From: Aquabacterium sp.
GTDB taxonomy: Bacteria > Pseudomonadota > Gammaproteobacteria > Burkholderiales > Burkholderiaceae_C
Direction: 5' to 3'
NCBI GenBank assembly: GCA_030654395.1
Contig: JAURXM010000132.1
Location: forward strand, 372,001 to 436,000
DNA length: 64,000 bases
Part shown: one piece after another, positions 62,459 to 64,000 of the stretch
Position numbering within the stretch: position 1 is the first letter of the stretch
How the letters are laid out: each line of letters starts with the position of its first letter
The notes under the pieces: model-generated
Database searches by the model: none
What the model was told of the DNA's origin: nothing
What the model saw: the letters and a program-made list of their open reading frames with translations, nothing else
Made by a program: the position numbers and the translations under genes

Positions 62459-63742
62459 ATGAAAAAAGGTTTTTTTACGATCATGGCAGCGCAGTTTTTC
62501 AGCTCGCTGGCAGACAACGCTTTGTTGGTGGGTGCGATTGAACTGTTGAGGGCTACTCATGCGCCCGCATGGCAGGTCCCCGCATTGGCGCCGATGTTCG
62601 CGCTTTTCTATGTGGTACTGGCGCCTATCGTCGGTGCATTTGCAGATGCGGCACCCAAGGGCCGCGTCATGTTTTATTCAAACAGCATCAAGGTCGTGGG
62701 TTGCATGATGATGCTGCTGGGTTTTCACCCACTGCTGGCTTACGCTGTCGTGGGGCTGGGGGCCGCGGCATATTCGCCCGCCAAGTACGGCATCCTCACT
62801 GAATTATTGCCTCCATCACAGTTGGTGAAGGCCAACGGCTGGATTGAAGGCTTGACGGTGGCCTCGGTCATTCTCGGCGTGCTCTTGGGCGGTCAGTTGG
62901 TCGGTGCGCGGGTTTCTGCCGTGTTATTGGGTTTTGATTTCCCCTTGGTCGACACAGGCGTGGACACTCCCGCAGAAGCGGCTATCGCTTCCATGATTTT
63001 GCTGTATATCGTTGCGGCGCTCTTTAATTTGCGCATACCGCGGACAGATGCCCCACTGCAACCCATGGCCAGTAACATCGTGACCTTGTTGCGAGATTTC
63101 TGGCAATGTAATGCTCGGCTCTGGAAGGACAAGCTCGGTCAGATATCCTTGGCCACGACCACGCTGGTCTGGGGTGTCTCGGGCAATATGCGCGTCATTG
63201 TGTTCCCTTGGGCCGCGGCTGCGTTGGGGTATTCCACAACGCAAGCTTCGTCTTTGGCTGGTGTCGTTGTCTTGGGGACGGCTGTCAGCGCGGTGGTGGC
63301 TTCGGTCATGGTGCGCTTGGATCAGGCCACCCGGCTTATCCCTTTGGGTGTGGCGATGGGGGTGTTGATGCTGGGTTTGAACTTCATTACCAGCCTCACT
63401 TGGGCGATCCCTTTCTTGATATTGTTGGGTGCGACCGTGGGTTATTTGATCGTGCCCATGAATGCTTTATTGCAGCACCGTGGCCACAGTCTGATGGGGG
63501 CAGGGCGCTCCATCGCCGTGCAAAACTTCAATGAGCAAGCCTGCATTTTGGCGCTAGGCGGCGCCTATGCTTTTGCAACCAAATTGGGTTTCTCCGCCTT
63601 CGACATCATCACCAGCTTCGGCTTGGCTGTGGCCTCAATCATGTGCTTGATTGGCGTATGGCATCGCCGTAATGCAGTGGTATATAAAACAGAAATAGAT
63701 CAACTGCTTGAGTTGGCTCGTGGGGACGGACACGGCCACTGA
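62459..63742 (+). CDS. lplT: Lysophospholipid transporter LplT
   Basis: A 427-residue MFS protein with about 12 helices. The N-terminus 'MKKGFFTIMAAQFFSSLADN' and 'YSPAKYGILTELLPPSQLVK' then 'ANGWIEGLTVASVILGVLLG' are classic LplT. It flips lysophosphatidylethanolamine and related lipids inward for re-acylation. Compared with the two MFS proteins near 6-9 kb, this is the recognised orthologue type, and those are more distant relatives. The acyltransferase Aas that normally partners LplT is not next to it. It is divergent from alr. Confidence 0.9.
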   Translation: MKKGFFTIMAAQFFSSLADNALLVGAIELLRATHAPAWQVPALAPMFALFYVVLAPIVGAFADAAPKGRVMFYSNSIKVVGCMMMLLGFHPLLAYAVVGLGAAAYSPAKYGILTELLPPSQLVKANGWIEGLTVASVILGVLLGGQLVGARVSAVLLGFDFPLVDTGVDTPAEAAIASMILLYIVAALFNLRIPRTDAPLQPMASNIVTLLRDFWQCNARLWKDKLGQISLATTTLVWGVSGNMRVIVFPWAAAALGYSTTQASSLAGVVVLGTAVSAVVASVMVRLDQATRLIPLGVAMGVLMLGLNFITSLTWAIPFLILLGATVGYLIVPMNALLQHRGHSLMGAGRSIAVQNFNEQACILALGGAYAFATKLGFSAFDIITSFGLAVASIMCLIGVWHRRNAVVYKTEIDQLLELARGDGHGH

Positions 63743-63828
63743 AGTGGGGGGCGTGCTACATAGCTTTACACAATCACGTCAGCGAGATGGGGTTGTGGCC
63801 CGTTGAGGTTTCACCAAGGAGAAATCTC

Positions 63829-64000
63829 ATGAACCCACTTCAACTCGTCAACCTGTCCCGCTTGGCCCTGATCGCAGGGTTGGTGGCCGCTTCGGTCAGT
63901 GCGCAGGCAGGCGGCGTCTACTGGGCAGTCAATGTCGATGCCCCTATGCAAGGCGTCGGGCGTGTTGCAACGGCCGTGTCCAATGTGCCGCATGGTGTCT
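63829..64000 (+). CDS. N-terminus of a putative secreted protein, truncated by window end
   Basis: An ATG at 63829 follows a perfect AAGGAG at 63815-63820. The 57 visible residues start with a basic/hydrophobic signal peptide ('LVNLSRLALIAGLVAASVSA', cleavage near 'AQAGG') and continue 'VYWAVNVDAPMQGVGRVATA'. The frame is open to the window end. This frame is not in the ORF track. The product is likely periplasmic or secreted; the family is not recognisable from so little. The gap upstream (63743-63828) shows no terminator. Confidence 0.7.
   Translation, partial: MNPLQLVNLSRLALIAGLVAASVSAQAGGVYWAVNVDAPMQGVGRVATAVSNVPHGV

Overview
This window reads as chromosomal DNA of a flagellated betaproteobacterium in Burkholderiales, most likely Comamonadaceae or a close relative. 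That is an inference from gene content. It carries an APH-fold homoserine kinase, a BPSS1780-type membrane protein, DUF1631 and DUF3579 proteins, a recG-oxyR pair and a flhB-flhA-flhF-(flhG-like)-fliA cluster. Coding density is very high and many genes overlap by 4-8 bases. I see no rRNA, tRNA, insertion sequence, prophage or CRISPR array. Assignments come from reading the translations; no database search was possible.

Left part (1-10.9 kb). The edge of a type VI secretion locus (end of tssM, tagF, an OmpA-domain gene, and convergent tssA) is followed by a TonB-like gene. Next comes a tight run: a CoA-transferase, an MFS-acyltransferase fusion whose acyltransferase motifs are degenerate, a paralogous MFS protein, a CPBP-type membrane protease and a membrane-anchored EEP-fold protein. 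A frame-broken membrane-protein gene closes this part.

11-28 kb. The queuosine genes queA and tgt flank a hybrid histidine kinase. A class I methyltransferase diverges from recG-oxyR. A membrane protein and thrB follow on the minus strand. Then come a small outer-membrane barrel, polA, ppk and sixA.

28-40 kb. tolQ-tolR-tolA appear without tolB or pal and converge on a bufferin-type RiPP operon (BufA-like precursor, DUF692 enzyme, DUF2063 partner), predicted to make a copper-binding peptide. A 14-base perfect palindrome lies between this operon and a divergent, solitary GspE/PilB-family ATPase. The stress operon prkA(yeaG)-yeaH-spoVR(ycgB) follows.

40-54 kb. A translationally coupled signalling module (CheX-like protein, PAS-PAS-GGDEF cyclase, CheY-like receiver) and a DUF1631 gene run on the minus strand. 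The flagellar cluster flhB-flhA-flhF-flhG-like-fliA follows, with two chemoreceptor genes. The FlhG-like protein has lost its P-loop.

54-64 kb. Mostly housekeeping: argD-argF, a DUF3579 protein, a bidirectional terminator, rpsT, murJ, radA, a hotdog thioesterase, alr, lplT and the start of a secreted protein. The points most worth a second look are the bufferin operon and its palindrome, the P-loop-less FlhG, the inactive-looking MFS-acyltransferase, the CheX/GGDEF/CheY cassette, the unusual soluble chemoreceptor and the split tol operon.
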